33,629 nt of DNA from Flavobacterium sp. I-STPP5a. Its GTDB lineage: Bacteria > Bacteroidota > Bacteroidia > Flavobacteriales > Flavobacteriaceae. Position numbers and translations under genes: made by a program. A model generated the notes under the pieces. The model made no database searches. It had not been told where the DNA came from and saw only the letters and a program-made list of their open reading frames with translations. Shown here one piece after another: positions 7,759-16,428 of this stretch; positions within the stretch are counted from its first letter, which is position 1; the number at the start of each line of letters is the position of its first letter. Location: NCBI RefSeq assembly GCF_009764685.1, contig NZ_VHLM01000026.1, positions 1-33,629 on the forward strand, read 5' to 3'.

Positions 7759-9153
7759 ATGTTTTCAGTTGGCAAAATACATTTTGAAATATCAGAGCGT
7801 AAGCTAATTTTAAGGGTTTTTGACGTTTTGTTCGTTTTGGTAGCTTTATACGTATTAGGTCAGTTTTTTGAGTTTGACTATTTTTTCATTTCTACAACCA
7901 ATTATTATTGGACTATTGTTTTAGCAGTATACTTGAATTTTTTTGGTACTATTTTCGAAATGTACAATTTACAAGTTGCTAGTAATCAATTTCAAGTTTT
8001 AAAAAGCACTTTGATAACCGCTTCTGTGACTGTTTTAGTCTATTTATTAACTCCTTTTTTTTCGCCAATATTACCTAGTAGCAGGTTGCAAATTCTATTA
8101 TTTTATAGTGTTGCCTTTATATCCTTGTATGCTTGGCGTATCCTTTATGTTGTCTTTCTAGCATCAAATCGGTTTTATCAAAAAGCTATTTTAATTTGTG
8201 ATCAAGAACGCGTTCAAGAATTAATAGAGGGATTAGAAGATATTGATCCTCATTATAAAATTGTAGGGTATGTAAAAGTCTCTCAGTTGTTTATGGATAG
8301 CCCGAGATATCAGTACGTTCCGGAAATTGAAGCTAGCAATTTGTTATCATTTGTTAAAGAAAATAATGTAGCAGAAATTGTTGTTGCTACGCACCATTCT
8401 GACGGGATAAATAACAGCTTGTATCAAAATTTGCTTCAAGTTTTAGAGTCGGGAACAGTAATTAGAGAATATACACAAGTGTATGAAAGTAAAACCCAGC
8501 GTATCCCTATTCAATACATGGAAAAAGATTTTTACCGCTGCTTCCCTTTCAGTCGTAGCAATCATAATAAGCTGTATTTGATTATTGTGAGATTCTGTGA
8601 GATTGTAATTGCTTTATTAGGTGTTTTTATTGGTTTGTGTTTGATTCCATTTTTATGGATAGGGAATAGTTTAGGTAACAAAGGTAGTTTGTTTTATTTT
8701 CAAGAGCGTGTGGGTAAAAATGGTGTTGTATTTCAAATCTTGAAATTCCGTACGATGATTGAAAATGCCGAAAAAAATGGCGCGGTTTTTACCACGATAA
8801 ACGATTGTCGTGTTACTGCTTTTGGTAAGTTTTTAAGAAAAACTAGAATTGATGAATTTCCTCAGTTTATCAATATTATAAAAGGTGATATGTCAGTAAT
8901 AGGTCCGCGTCCCGAACGTCCAGTTTTTGTTAAAGAAATAGGGGCTATCATGCCATTCTATGATACACGTCATATTATAAAACCGGGTCTCACGGGTTGG
9001 GCACAAGTTAGTTATTCCTATGGCGATACAATAGCTGATAGTTTAATTAAACTGCAATATGACTTATACTACATCAAGCACCGCAGTATCTATCTGGACC
9101 TTAATATTGTATTTAAAACTATTACAACCGTTCTGTTTTACAGGGGGCAATAG
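7759..9153 (+). CDS. Exopolysaccharide-initiating sugar-phosphate transferase (WcaJ/WbaP type)
   Basis: A 464-residue polyprenyl-phosphate sugar-1-phosphate transferase. It loads the first sugar phosphate onto undecaprenyl phosphate and so starts repeat-unit assembly. Four N-terminal membrane helices (about residues 15-135) are followed by a soluble Rossmann-like region, a further helix (about 275-300) and the catalytic bacterial sugar transferase domain PF02397. That domain shows RVGKNG, FQILKFRTM (about 323-331), RKTRIDEFPQ with the acidic active residues, and VIGPRPERP (about 379-387). Sugar specificity cannot be read. It follows the Wzy-like gene after 131 bp and may have its own promoter. 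Its stop lies 8 bp from that of the convergent gene at 9162. Confidence 0.92.
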   Translation: MFSVGKIHFEISERKLILRVFDVLFVLVALYVLGQFFEFDYFFISTTNYYWTIVLAVYLNFFGTIFEMYNLQVASNQFQVLKSTLITASVTVLVYLLTPFFSPILPSSRLQILLFYSVAFISLYAWRILYVVFLASNRFYQKAILICDQERVQELIEGLEDIDPHYKIVGYVKVSQLFMDSPRYQYVPEIEASNLLSFVKENNVAEIVVATHHSDGINNSLYQNLLQVLESGTVIREYTQVYESKTQRIPIQYMEKDFYRCFPFSRSNHNKLYLIIVRFCEIVIALLGVFIGLCLIPFLWIGNSLGNKGSLFYFQERVGKNGVVFQILKFRTMIENAEKNGAVFTTINDCRVTAFGKFLRKTRIDEFPQFINIIKGDMSVIGPRPERPVFVKEIGAIMPFYDTRHIIKPGLTGWAQVSYSYGDTIADSLIKLQYDLYYIKHRSIYLDLNIVFKTITTVLFYRGQ

Positions 9154-9161
9154 TCAAAAAA

Positions 9162-10289
9162 TTAGATAATAATTGGAATTTTACGTTTGTTTTGAATGGC
9201 AGTTCTCACTAAAATAATTCCTGAAGTTACAAGTAATGGCAACACAAGAATAAGATGTGCTTTGTTGATCATTATCACTAGATAAACCAGTAAACACAGA
9301 ATATTAATAAGAGCAAGTCTATAAATTCCCCTTGTATTTTTTCTCCAAAAAAAGAATAAAAAGCCAAGTAGCGTAGGGTTAAAAAGCAAAATATTATAAT
9401 TATTTGCCAGTTCAAGATGCAAGGAATAAAACCATGCAAAAGTGAAAAATAACCCAATACAAGCTATTATACTCAAGAAAAATAAATTTATAAATCGCTT
9501 GTTGAGTAACACTATAAAAAAAAGTAAAGCGAAATAAGTGTAAGGATTGTTCCAGTAGGAAAACGGAGCTTCCTTGTTAAGTGAAAGCAGTGTTTTAGTT
9601 TCTGATACAATAGGTTTGGTTTGGTATTTAATTTTTTTCAAGCTTTCCAATAATTGAAAGGGTAAAAAAAGTTGTGTTCCTAGTTGATCTACTTTGGTCC
9701 CAAAAATGATACTTGTTCCCAGTTTTTCATAAAAGTGATTTTGAAAATAAGGATATAAAATAGCTCTATATGTCTCGTCTTGGTGCGATTTATTTACAAT
9801 TAGCTTAGTTGTGAGCGTTTTATTGATCAAGTCAACCACCATTGAGGTGCAATTTTTATCTATAAATTTATAAGTATAATAACTGGATCCTGATGTAAGT
9901 GACTCGTTCAAGGCATTAAATAAATCTTGTTTTTGGGCAGTAGAGAGTTGTAATTCTTGTTCAAAAACAGCTCTTTCTTCATATTGATATTGAGATATAA
10001 ATTCGGGAAATGTATGGACTGCAGCAAAATATTGCAAGTCTCCTTTTACAAACTTCATTACGAAGTTAGGAGTTTGAAAATCAAATGCACCATAATTATA
10101 AACTAAATCCAAAGCGTTTGCAGGATCTTGAATTCTCAATGCTGTGTGACCAAAAAGAGAATACGATTCATTCCCTGTTCCACAGGTAAGCACACTAATC
10201 TTGCAATTATTTGATAAAGCAGTATTTTGACTGAAAACCCATTGAGATGTGATTAAAAAGCAAAGTAAAAGTGCATTTTTTTTAATCAT
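9162..10289 (-). CDS. DUF4105 / Lnb-like membrane protein, putative lipoprotein N-acyltransferase
   Basis: Protein of 375 residues. The signal peptide MIKKNALLLCFLITSQWVFS is followed by the periplasmic DUF4105 domain (PF13387, about 22-240): VLTCGTGNESYSLFGHTALR holds a conserved Cys and His, and KNCTSMVVDLI a second Cys. Four or five membrane helices follow (about 250-365). A Bacteroides protein of this type was identified as the lipoprotein N-acyltransferase Lnb, which adds the third acyl chain to outer membrane lipoproteins where Lnt is missing. Transfer of that function to this gene is by family resemblance. I start at the ATG at 10289 rather than 10346: it begins the signal peptide, and a TATATTTG -7 box at 10344-10351 overlaps the longer start. 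Confidence 0.8.
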   Translation of the reverse strand: MIKKNALLLCFLITSQWVFSQNTALSNNCKISVLTCGTGNESYSLFGHTALRIQDPANALDLVYNYGAFDFQTPNFVMKFVKGDLQYFAAVHTFPEFISQYQYEERAVFEQELQLSTAQKQDLFNALNESLTSGSSYYTYKFIDKNCTSMVVDLINKTLTTKLIVNKSHQDETYRAILYPYFQNHFYEKLGTSIIFGTKVDQLGTQLFLPFQLLESLKKIKYQTKPIVSETKTLLSLNKEAPFSYWNNPYTYFALLFFIVLLNKRFINLFFLSIIACIGLFFTFAWFYSLHLELANNYNILLFNPTLLGFLFFFWRKNTRGIYRLALINILCLLVYLVIMINKAHLILVLPLLVTSGIILVRTAIQNKRKIPIII

Positions 10290-10343
10290 TGATGCTAGCA
10301 TGTTCATGTAGTTTAGATGGATTTGTAGTAATGAAACAGGAAA

Positions 10344-10351
10344 CAAATATA
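10344..10351 (-). promoter_or_regulatory. Candidate -7 box for the Lnb-like gene
   Basis: TATATTTG on the minus strand matches TAnnTTTG and is 54 bp upstream of the chosen ATG. It overlaps the longer alternative start, supporting the downstream one. No clear -33 TTG. Confidence 0.4.
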
Positions 10352-10433
10352 AAAATAATAAGCTTTAACCTCTTTCTTTTTGTTTAAAACAAACTTGAAA
10401 ACCTTTTCAAAATTGATATACCTTTAAGGAATT

Positions 10434-11504
10434 TTAATTTCGAAACATGCTTAAGTCTACTTTTATCGAAAAAATATTAGAATACAAAGCCGTACTTTGA
10501 TTGCCAATGTCTGTCAAAGCATAATCTATTTGAATGCCTTTGTACTGGAAACCTAATCCTATATTAGGCTGGAAACCTACTTTTTCACTCCCGTCAAGTT
10601 GCATTACGTTTTGAAAATTCCCCATTCCTGCTCGTATAAAAACCAAATCGGTATAGCCAAATTCTAGTCCTACAGCAGGATCTATACTAATGCCATCTGT
10701 TGAAATCAAATCATTTGTTCTGGCAAACCGCATGTTCATATTAACCGCTGCTTCAATGCTATAATCGTATCTAAATATGAATTTTTTTGCTAATCCTAGT
10801 TGGGCTTTTGGTGCAGTAATTTCGGCGCTTTCGGGCAATTCTTGGTTTTCACCTGGAATAGCATTAGCAATTTTTTTGTATTCTTTTTCATTGATATCCC
10901 AAACGTTATAAGTAGTGGTAATATCTCGGAGCATCAAGCCAAATTGCCAATTGTTTTTTTCAAATTGTATTCCAGCATCAAAACCAAATCCCCATGAATT
11001 AGCAAACTTCCCTATGATACGTCGAATTACTTTTGCATTAATCCCATATTGAAATCCGGGTACGGGTAGCTTTCGAGCATACGAAAAAGTAAAACCATAA
11101 TCAGCCGTTGAAAATAAGCTGATTCTATTGTAGTCAATATTTCCTTCGCTATCAATAAGTTCAGTGGTGTTTAAAATATCATCCACCCCAAAACGGATCA
11201 AAGAAATTCCCCATGCACTGCGCTCATCAATAGGACTTGCATAGGCTAGATAATCGTATTGAGCTATATTGGCAAAATAATTAGCATGCATAAATGAGAC
11301 TTGATGATCTTCAAGACCCATTAATCCAGCAGGATTCCAGTAGCCGGAGTTAACGTCTTTTGTGGAGGCGACAACAGTATTTGATCGTCCTAGTGCCGCT
11401 GCATCTACACCAATATTCATGAATTCATTTGAATATTTTCGAACTGTTTGACCACTAACAATGGCGCTTGTGCAAAGTACCAGTAGTAAAAGACTTTTTT
11501 TCAA
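10434..11504 (-). CDS. PorV/PorQ-family outer membrane beta-barrel protein (PorV2-like)
   Basis: A 356-residue outer membrane protein with signal peptide MKKSLLLLVLCTSAIVSG. The mature N-terminus FMNIGVDAAALGRSNTVVAS followed by SGYWNPAGLMGL is the hallmark of PorV-family FadL-like barrels of the type IX secretion system. Alternating beta-strand patterns run through the rest and it ends in an aromatic-rich strand finishing with Phe-Arg-Asn. PorV proper shuttles type IX cargo to the cell-surface attachment machinery; this divergent paralogue resembles what databases call PorV2, whose role is less clear. It lies just upstream of the Lnb-like gene (144 bp between the coding regions, same strand). 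Confidence 0.75.
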   Translation of the reverse strand: MKKSLLLLVLCTSAIVSGQTVRKYSNEFMNIGVDAAALGRSNTVVASTKDVNSGYWNPAGLMGLEDHQVSFMHANYFANIAQYDYLAYASPIDERSAWGISLIRFGVDDILNTTELIDSEGNIDYNRISLFSTADYGFTFSYARKLPVPGFQYGINAKVIRRIIGKFANSWGFGFDAGIQFEKNNWQFGLMLRDITTTYNVWDINEKEYKKIANAIPGENQELPESAEITAPKAQLGLAKKFIFRYDYSIEAAVNMNMRFARTNDLISTDGISIDPAVGLEFGYTDLVFIRAGMGNFQNVMQLDGSEKVGFQPNIGLGFQYKGIQIDYALTDIGNQSTALYSNIFSIKVDLSMFRN

Positions 11505-11537
11505 GTATATGGTTTTTTATGTAGTACTATTTTTTTT

Positions 11538-11545
11538 CAAAAATA
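11538..11545 (-). promoter_or_regulatory. Candidate -7 box for the PorV-like gene
   Basis: TATTTTTG on the minus strand fits TAnnTTTG and lies 33 bp upstream of the ATG at 11504. No matching -33 TTG was found. Confidence 0.4.
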
Positions 11546-11707
11546 GAATTTTTTAATGAGCTTCATGCTATTAGTAAATTGAATTATAACGCCGTAACGA
11601 TTGTAAAAGTATGGTTCTCCAATTATAAAGCGGAATGATAGAATGTTTCTATGTCAATTTTAAATGTATGATTTAAAAAAAACGTGTATTTCATAGACTT
11701 ATTGTAC

Positions 11708-11715
11708 TAAATTTG
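11708..11715 (+). promoter_or_regulatory. Candidate -7 box for pssA
   Basis: TAAATTTG fits TAnnTTTG and lies 26 bp before the ATG at 11742. The -33 element is not obvious. Confidence 0.45.
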
Positions 11716-11741
11716 TCCTCTTAATTTATAACGTTTCACAG

Positions 11742-12458
11742 ATGATGCTTAAAAAACACATTCCTAATATTATCACATTACTCAATCTCTTTTCTGGTTG
11801 TATTGCGCTTGTTTTTGCTTTTCATCAAGATTTTAAAATGGCTTTCTTTTTTGTGTGCCTCGGAATTTTTTTAGATTTTTTTGATGGTTTTTTTGCCCGT
11901 TTGTTCAAGGTAACAAGTCCATTGGGTCTACAACTTGATTCATTGGCAGATATGGTTACAAGCGGTGTAGTACCAGCAGTGGTTATGTACCACATGATGA
12001 TTAGTAATTTAAGTACTGCGGCAGCTGCACCATGGCAGTATTTCCCTTATTTAGGTTTTATAATTGCACTAGGTTCTTGCTATAGATTGGCTAATTTCAA
12101 TATAGACACCCGTCAATCCGATTCTTTTATAGGACTTCCCACACCAGCAAATGCACTTTTTATTTTAAGTTTACCTCTTGTTTTAGCAAGTACTGATTCT
12201 TTAATTGTAATTGAATTACTAACTAATGATTGGTTTTTATTAGTAATCACACTATTGAGTGCTTTCATGCTCAATGCTGAGATTTCTTTGTTTTCATTAA
12301 AAATCAAAAAGTTTAGCTTTAGAGAGAATGCATTACAAATTGTATTCCTTGCAGTTTCACTTTGCCTGATGCTATTTTTTGGGTTTCTAGGAATTCCGTT
12401 ATTGATTACTTTTTATATCCTTCTTTCTGTAATTCAAAATAAATTTTTGCAAAAGTAG
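11742..12458 (+). CDS. pssA: CDP-diacylglycerol-serine O-phosphatidyltransferase
   Basis: An integral membrane enzyme of 238 residues that joins CDP-diacylglycerol and L-serine to make phosphatidylserine, the precursor of phosphatidylethanolamine. The CDP-alcohol phosphatidyltransferase signature D-x2-DG-x2-AR-x8-G-x3-D-x3-D is complete: DFFDGFFAR, then PLGLQLDSLAD (about residues 46-70). About six to eight hydrophobic helices. The N-terminal KKHIPNIITLLNLFSGC is typical of the PssA branch rather than PgsA. The second Met at 11745 is an equally possible start. The lysozyme-like gene begins 8 bp after the stop and is probably co-transcribed. Confidence 0.92.
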   Translation: MMLKKHIPNIITLLNLFSGCIALVFAFHQDFKMAFFFVCLGIFLDFFDGFFARLFKVTSPLGLQLDSLADMVTSGVVPAVVMYHMMISNLSTAAAAPWQYFPYLGFIIALGSCYRLANFNIDTRQSDSFIGLPTPANALFILSLPLVLASTDSLIVIELLTNDWFLLVITLLSAFMLNAEISLFSLKIKKFSFRENALQIVFLAVSLCLMLFFGFLGIPLLITFYILLSVIQNKFLQK

Positions 12459-12466
12459 TTTTTGTA

Positions 12467-13333
12467 ATGAGAAAGCAAACCGCAGGTAGAAGACCAAAAA
12501 CAATTAGAAAAACTCCAAAAAAGAGAGATAATTCTAGTGGCAAACTCATGCAGAGCTTTTTAGGTATTTCATTTTGTTGTTTGGTTGTCTATTTAGGCTA
12601 TCATTATAGAGGCGGTCTGGCGTATTATTTAGGATTTAAATCCAATAAAACAAATTCGCAAACTGCCGAAGGAAAGCGAATTTCTGACATAAGAAACGTT
12701 CAAGTTCTTGAAAAAAATAACGGAAAAAGTGTAGGGATTGATGTGTCTGAATACCAAGGGGAAATAAGTTGGTCGTATGTCGATACGTTAGAGCAGCAAT
12801 ATCCCGTTCAGTTTGTATTTGTTAGAGCCACCGTGGGAAAAGATAGAAAGGATAGAAAATTTGATCAAAATTGGGTTGGTGCCAAGAAAAATAAAATGAT
12901 TCGGGGGGCATATCATTATTACCGTCCCAATGAAAATTCAATACAGCAAGCCCGCCTTTTTATAAAGACAGTTACCCTACAAAAGGGAGATTTACCTCCA
13001 GTAGTTGACCTAGAAAAGCTTCCAAAAGATCAATCCATTCAAAATTTAAAACTTGGGTTAAAAAGATGGTTGCAGGCGGTTGAAGCGCATTATCAAGTAA
13101 AGCCCATCATTTATACCGGAGAACGTTATTATGATGATTTTTTGAAAGAAGAGTTTAGTGACTACCTTTTTTGGATAGCCAATTACAATTTTTATCGAGA
13201 AGAGATGAAAGACAATTGGCTGTTTTGGCAATTTACAGAGAAAGCCACGGTACCAGGAATAAAAGGCAATGTAGACGTAAATATTTACAACGGAGATTTA
13301 CAACAATTACAACACATTACCCTAGAAGAGTAG
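12467..13333 (+). CDS. GH25-family lysozyme-like protein, membrane-anchored
   Basis: A 288-residue protein with a basic cytoplasmic head (RKQTAGRRPKTIRKTPKKR), one membrane anchor at about residues 30-46 (SFLGISFCCLVVYLGYHY) and an outward-facing glycoside hydrolase family 25 domain. The domain starts with GIDVSEYQGEISW (about 90-102), continues with FVRATVGKDRKD and GAYHYYRP, and carries the catalytic acidic pair in PPVVDLEKL (Asp and Glu near 179-181). The end WQFTEKATVPGIKGNVDVN is also typical. GH25 enzymes cleave the beta-1,4 bond between N-acetylmuramic acid and N-acetylglucosamine in peptidoglycan. It follows pssA by 8 bp. Likely a housekeeping wall hydrolase in the periplasm. Confidence 0.88.
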   Translation: MRKQTAGRRPKTIRKTPKKRDNSSGKLMQSFLGISFCCLVVYLGYHYRGGLAYYLGFKSNKTNSQTAEGKRISDIRNVQVLEKNNGKSVGIDVSEYQGEISWSYVDTLEQQYPVQFVFVRATVGKDRKDRKFDQNWVGAKKNKMIRGAYHYYRPNENSIQQARLFIKTVTLQKGDLPPVVDLEKLPKDQSIQNLKLGLKRWLQAVEAHYQVKPIIYTGERYYDDFLKEEFSDYLFWIANYNFYREEMKDNWLFWQFTEKATVPGIKGNVDVNIYNGDLQQLQHITLEE

Positions 13334-13364
13334 CCGTAAAGACAAATTAATTTTATTACCGAGA

Positions 13365-14105
13365 TTAAAATTCTAACTTTCTTTTTCTCAATTCAAAATT
13401 TTGACCAAGATACACTCTACGTACCATTTCATCTTCTACTAATTCTTCAGGAATTCCTGCTTTAAGAATACCACCTTCAAACATTAAGTAGGTTTTGTCA
13501 GTAATAGCAAGAGTTTCTTGTACGTTGTGGTCTGTGATTAAAATACCAATATTTTTGTTTTTCAATTGCGCCACAATCCTTTGAATATCCTCTACTGCCA
13601 CTGGATCAACCCCTGCAAAAGGTTCATCAAGCAAAATAAATTTAGGGTCGGTGGCCAAACAGCGCGCAATTTCGGTTCTACGTCGTTCCCCACCCGAAAG
13701 TAAATCACCACGGTTTGTACGAATGTGTTCTAAACTGAATTCTTCAATTAAACTTTCCATTTTAGCTTCTTGCTCTGTCTTAGAAAGTTTAGTCAATTGC
13801 AAAACACTGAGAATGTTATCTTCAATGCTTAGTTTTCTAAAAACCGAAGCTTCTTGAGCAAGATATCCTATGCCTTGCTGCGCACGCTTGTACATAGGAT
13901 AATCTGTAATGTTTAAATCGTCTAAAAAAATATTTCCCGAATTGGGTTTAACCAATCCTACTATCATATAAAATGAAGTGGTTTTTCCAGCACCATTTGG
14001 TCCCAGCAAACCCACAATTTCGCCTTGATTTACCTCTACAGAAATCCCTTTTACTACGCTTCTACCTTTGTAGGTTTTAATTAAATTTTCGGCTCTTAAT
14101 TGCAT
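13365..14105 (-). CDS. lptB: LPS export ABC transporter ATP-binding protein LptB
   Basis: A 246-residue cytoplasmic ATPase that powers extraction of lipopolysaccharide from the inner membrane with LptF and LptG and its passage along the Lpt bridge. Walker A GPNGAGKTT is at residues 35-43, the Q-loop Gln at 84 in YLAQEASVF, the ABC signature LSGGERRR at 136-143, Walker B ILLDEP at 157-162, and an H-loop in ITDHNVQE. The phrases PMYKRAQQGIGYLAQE and FAGVDPVAVEDIQ are specific to LptB among ABC proteins. It lies downstream of kdsD and tatC on the same strand, so two envelope-related LPS genes are linked here. lptF and lptG are not in the window. Confidence 0.95.
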   Translation of the reverse strand: MQLRAENLIKTYKGRSVVKGISVEVNQGEIVGLLGPNGAGKTTSFYMIVGLVKPNSGNIFLDDLNITDYPMYKRAQQGIGYLAQEASVFRKLSIEDNILSVLQLTKLSKTEQEAKMESLIEEFSLEHIRTNRGDLLSGGERRRTEIARCLATDPKFILLDEPFAGVDPVAVEDIQRIVAQLKNKNIGILITDHNVQETLAITDKTYLMFEGGILKAGIPEELVEDEMVRRVYLGQNFELRKRKLEF

Positions 14106-14216
14106 TTACATTATTTGTTTAATAGGTTTGTAGTTCACTTGAAATGGGCACTTTCAAATTATTTAGTCGATTTGTTCTTTTTGTTTCCTAAAAAAAAACA
14201 GCTCTTTAAGAAATTA

Positions 14217-14570
14217 TTATTTAGCTTCGTTTTCTTCTAATGCCTCCCAAAACTCATAAGCTCTACGCAAATGAGGTACAACAATGGTACCGCCTACAAG
14301 TGTAGCAATTCCCATAGCTTCCATCATTTCCTCTTTGGTTACACCTTCTTTGTGGCTTGTCTCTAAATGGTACTTAACGCAATCATCGCAACGTAATACC
14401 GCTGATGCTACAAGACCTAGTAGCTCTTTTGTTTTTACGTCTAAAGCGCCTGCAGCGTAAGCATTGGTGTCAAGATTAAAAATTCTTTTTACAATTTTAT
14501 TGTTATCTGCTAGTAATTTTTCGTTCATCTTTGAACGGTACTCATTGAATTCTTGAATGATATCAGCCAT
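14217..14570 (-). CDS. Carboxymuconolactone decarboxylase / AhpD-like protein
   Basis: A 117-residue all-alpha protein of the AhpD-like family. The redox motif CDDCVKYHLETSH (Cys near residue 60, CxxC then His) and the segment TKEEMMEAMGIATLVGGTIVVPHL are characteristic. Such proteins act as small peroxidases or disulfide reductants, usually as oligomers; the partner is unknown here. Its start overlaps the end of tatC by 8 bp, so the two are co-translated. The lptB gene follows after 111 bp. It differs from the second AhpD-like protein at 22126, which belongs to the arsenosugar cluster. Confidence 0.85.
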   Translation of the reverse strand: MADIIQEFNEYRSKMNEKLLADNNKIVKRIFNLDTNAYAAGALDVKTKELLGLVASAVLRCDDCVKYHLETSHKEGVTKEEMMEAMGIATLVGGTIVVPHLRRAYEFWEALEENEAK

Positions 14571-15378
14571 TTTGTTTGTTTTGATTTTTTACTACTATTT
14601 TCGATATTAAAATACTTGCTTCATAAATGATTAACATAGGTATAGTAACTATAATTTGACTCACTACATCCGGTGGTGTCACAATTGCTGCCACAACAAG
14701 AATGATAATGACTGCATATTTCCAATATTTTCTTAAAAACTCAGGAGTAACAAGACCTACCTTAGTTAAGAAATAAATGATTATCGGTAACTCAAAAAAT
14801 AAGCCACACGCTATAACACTAGTTTTTACCATGCCTATATAAGAATCTATACTAAACTGGTTGATAACTACATTACTTACTGTAAATGTAGCAAAGAAGT
14901 TGACAGACATGGGAACTATGATGTAATAGCCAAAAAGAACTCCCATAAAAAACAGCATAGAAGAAGAAAAAATAAACAATTTAGCATGTTTTTTTTCTGA
15001 TTCATACAAGGCAGGACTGATGAATTTCCAGACTTCCCAAAGAATAAAAGGGAAGGCAAGGATGAATCCTGCAGTGACGCAAGACCAAATAAGTACATTT
15101 ATTTGTCCTTCCATATTTGTGTTTTGGATAATAAACGGCATTTCTTTAACACAAATCAAATCGGTATTGCCTAGCTGACTAGATAAATCACAAAAGAATT
15201 GATACGTTACAAAATCAACTTTAGTCGGGCCAAAAATAACTACATCAAATATGTAATCACTAATTAAAAAAGCAACCGTAGCTAGTATTAATACGGCTAT
15301 AGTGCTGCGTACCAACAACCATCTCAACTCTTCTAGATGGTCCAAAAACGACATTTCGTTTAGATTTTTTTTTGCCAT
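14563..15378 (-). CDS. tatC: Sec-independent protein translocase subunit TatC
   Basis: A 271-residue inner membrane protein with six predicted helices, the twin-arginine signal receptor of the Tat export system. The N-terminal MSFLDHLEELRWLLVRS is the diagnostic TatC motif, and the FILWEVWKFISPALYESEKKH loop is also conserved. A Bacteroidota-type insertion lies in the first periplasmic loop (about residues 45-90). It begins exactly at the end of kdsD: the TAATG overlap shares one base. No tatA gene is visible next to it. Expression is presumably tied to kdsD by translational coupling. Confidence 0.95.
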   Translation of the reverse strand: MAKKNLNEMSFLDHLEELRWLLVRSTIAVLILATVAFLISDYIFDVVIFGPTKVDFVTYQFFCDLSSQLGNTDLICVKEMPFIIQNTNMEGQINVLIWSCVTAGFILAFPFILWEVWKFISPALYESEKKHAKLFIFSSSMLFFMGVLFGYYIIVPMSVNFFATFTVSNVVINQFSIDSYIGMVKTSVIACGLFFELPIIIYFLTKVGLVTPEFLRKYWKYAVIIILVVAAIVTPPDVVSQIIVTIPMLIIYEASILISKIVVKNQNKQNG

Positions 15379-16343
15379 TATACTATTCCTTCTTTTAAAA
15401 TATCATGTAAATGCAGTACTCCTTTATACGTGCCTTGGTCAACTACTACGAGCTGGGTAATCGCAAAATCTTCCATAGTGTTCAAGGCGTCAACCACCAT
15501 AGCTTCGGATGTAGTGATTTTTGGATTTTTAGTCATGATGTCACTAGCAGTCAACTCTGTAAAGGTATCTCTTTCGTTTAACATTCTGCGTATATCACCG
15601 TCAGTAATTATTCCTATGACAATGTCATTCTCTACAACAGCTGTAACGCCTAAACGTTTTTCTGAAATTTCAAAAATAACTTTTTTTATAGAGGCATCTG
15701 CCGTTACTGCTGGTTTTAAACTGTGTTCTAGCATGTCTTTAACACGCAGTAATAATTTTTTACCCAGAGCTCCTCCGGGATGGTAAACTGCAAAATCCTC
15801 GGGCTTAAAATCTCTTAATTCCATCAAGCATACAACAAGTGCATCACCCATCACAAGTTGTGCGGTTGTACTATTTGTTGGCGCTAGATTATTAGGGCAA
15901 GACTCAGTATCAATAGTGGTGTTTAGTACAAAATCAGATCCTTTTGCTAAGAATGATGCTGTATTTCCGGTGATTGCAATCAATGTATTTCCAAAGCGCT
16001 TTAATAAGGGAACGAGCACTTTTATCTCAGGACTGTTCCCACTTTTTGAAATACAAATAATAACGTCCTCATGTTGTATCATGCCTAAATCTCCATGAAT
16101 AGCCTCTGATGCGTGTAAAAACAAAGAAGGTGTTCCTGTAGAATTGAACGAAGCTACCATTTTTTGAGCAATGATGGCGCTTTTTCCTATGCCAGTAACG
16201 ACCAATCTCCCTTTTGAATTGTAGATGGAGTTAACAGTATTTACGAAGTTTTCGTCCAGATAATCAGTGAGTTTTGCTATTGATTGGCTTTCAGATAAAA
16301 TAGTTTTTTTGGCACTAGCCAAAATATTTTCTTTTGAATTCAA
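15378..16343 (-). CDS. kdsD: D-arabinose-5-phosphate isomerase, KpsF/GutQ family
   Basis: Converts D-ribulose 5-phosphate to D-arabinose 5-phosphate, the first committed step to KDO for lipopolysaccharide. The 321-residue product has an N-terminal SIS domain (VTGIGKSAIIAQKM, HGDLGMI, CISKSGNSPEIK, and ending YHPGGALGKK) and two C-terminal CBS domains (about residues 205-320: GVTAVVENDIVIGIITDGDIRR and MEDFAITQLVVVD). I start at the TTG at 16341-16343 (M-N-S-K-E-N-I-L) because this gives the usual family length. The open frame extends much further upstream, but that extension overlaps the start of divergent recQ and has no homologous look. No ATG is available near the expected N-terminus. It heads the run kdsD-tatC-AhpD-like-lptB. 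Confidence 0.88.
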   Translation of the reverse strand: MNSKENILASAKKTILSESQSIAKLTDYLDENFVNTVNSIYNSKGRLVVTGIGKSAIIAQKMVASFNSTGTPSLFLHASEAIHGDLGMIQHEDVIICISKSGNSPEIKVLVPLLKRFGNTLIAITGNTASFLAKGSDFVLNTTIDTESCPNNLAPTNSTTAQLVMGDALVVCLMELRDFKPEDFAVYHPGGALGKKLLLRVKDMLEHSLKPAVTADASIKKVIFEISEKRLGVTAVVENDIVIGIITDGDIRRMLNERDTFTELTASDIMTKNPKITTSEAMVVDALNTMEDFAITQLVVVDQGTYKGVLHLHDILKEGIV

Positions 16344-16360
16344 AACAGAATAATTAAAAT

Positions 16361-16390
16361 TTGTAAGTGTAAAAGAAATTTGTACCTTTA
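16361..16390 (+). promoter_or_regulatory. Promoter for recQ
   Basis: TTG (16361-16363), 19-bp spacer, TACCTTTA (16383-16390). This differs from the Bacteroidota consensus TTG-N19-TAnnTTTG only in the last base and sits 38 bp before the recQ ATG. Confidence 0.45.
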
Positions 16391-16397
16391 GATATTG

Positions 16398-16405
16398 CAA
16401 ATTTA
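16398..16405 (-). promoter_or_regulatory. Candidate -7 box for kdsD
   Basis: TAAATTTG on the minus strand is a perfect TAnnTTTG and lies 54 bp upstream of the proposed TTG start. It is back to back with the recQ promoter. No -33 TTG at standard spacing. Confidence 0.35.
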
Positions 16406-16428
16406 TACAAAATACCACGTAATAAAGA

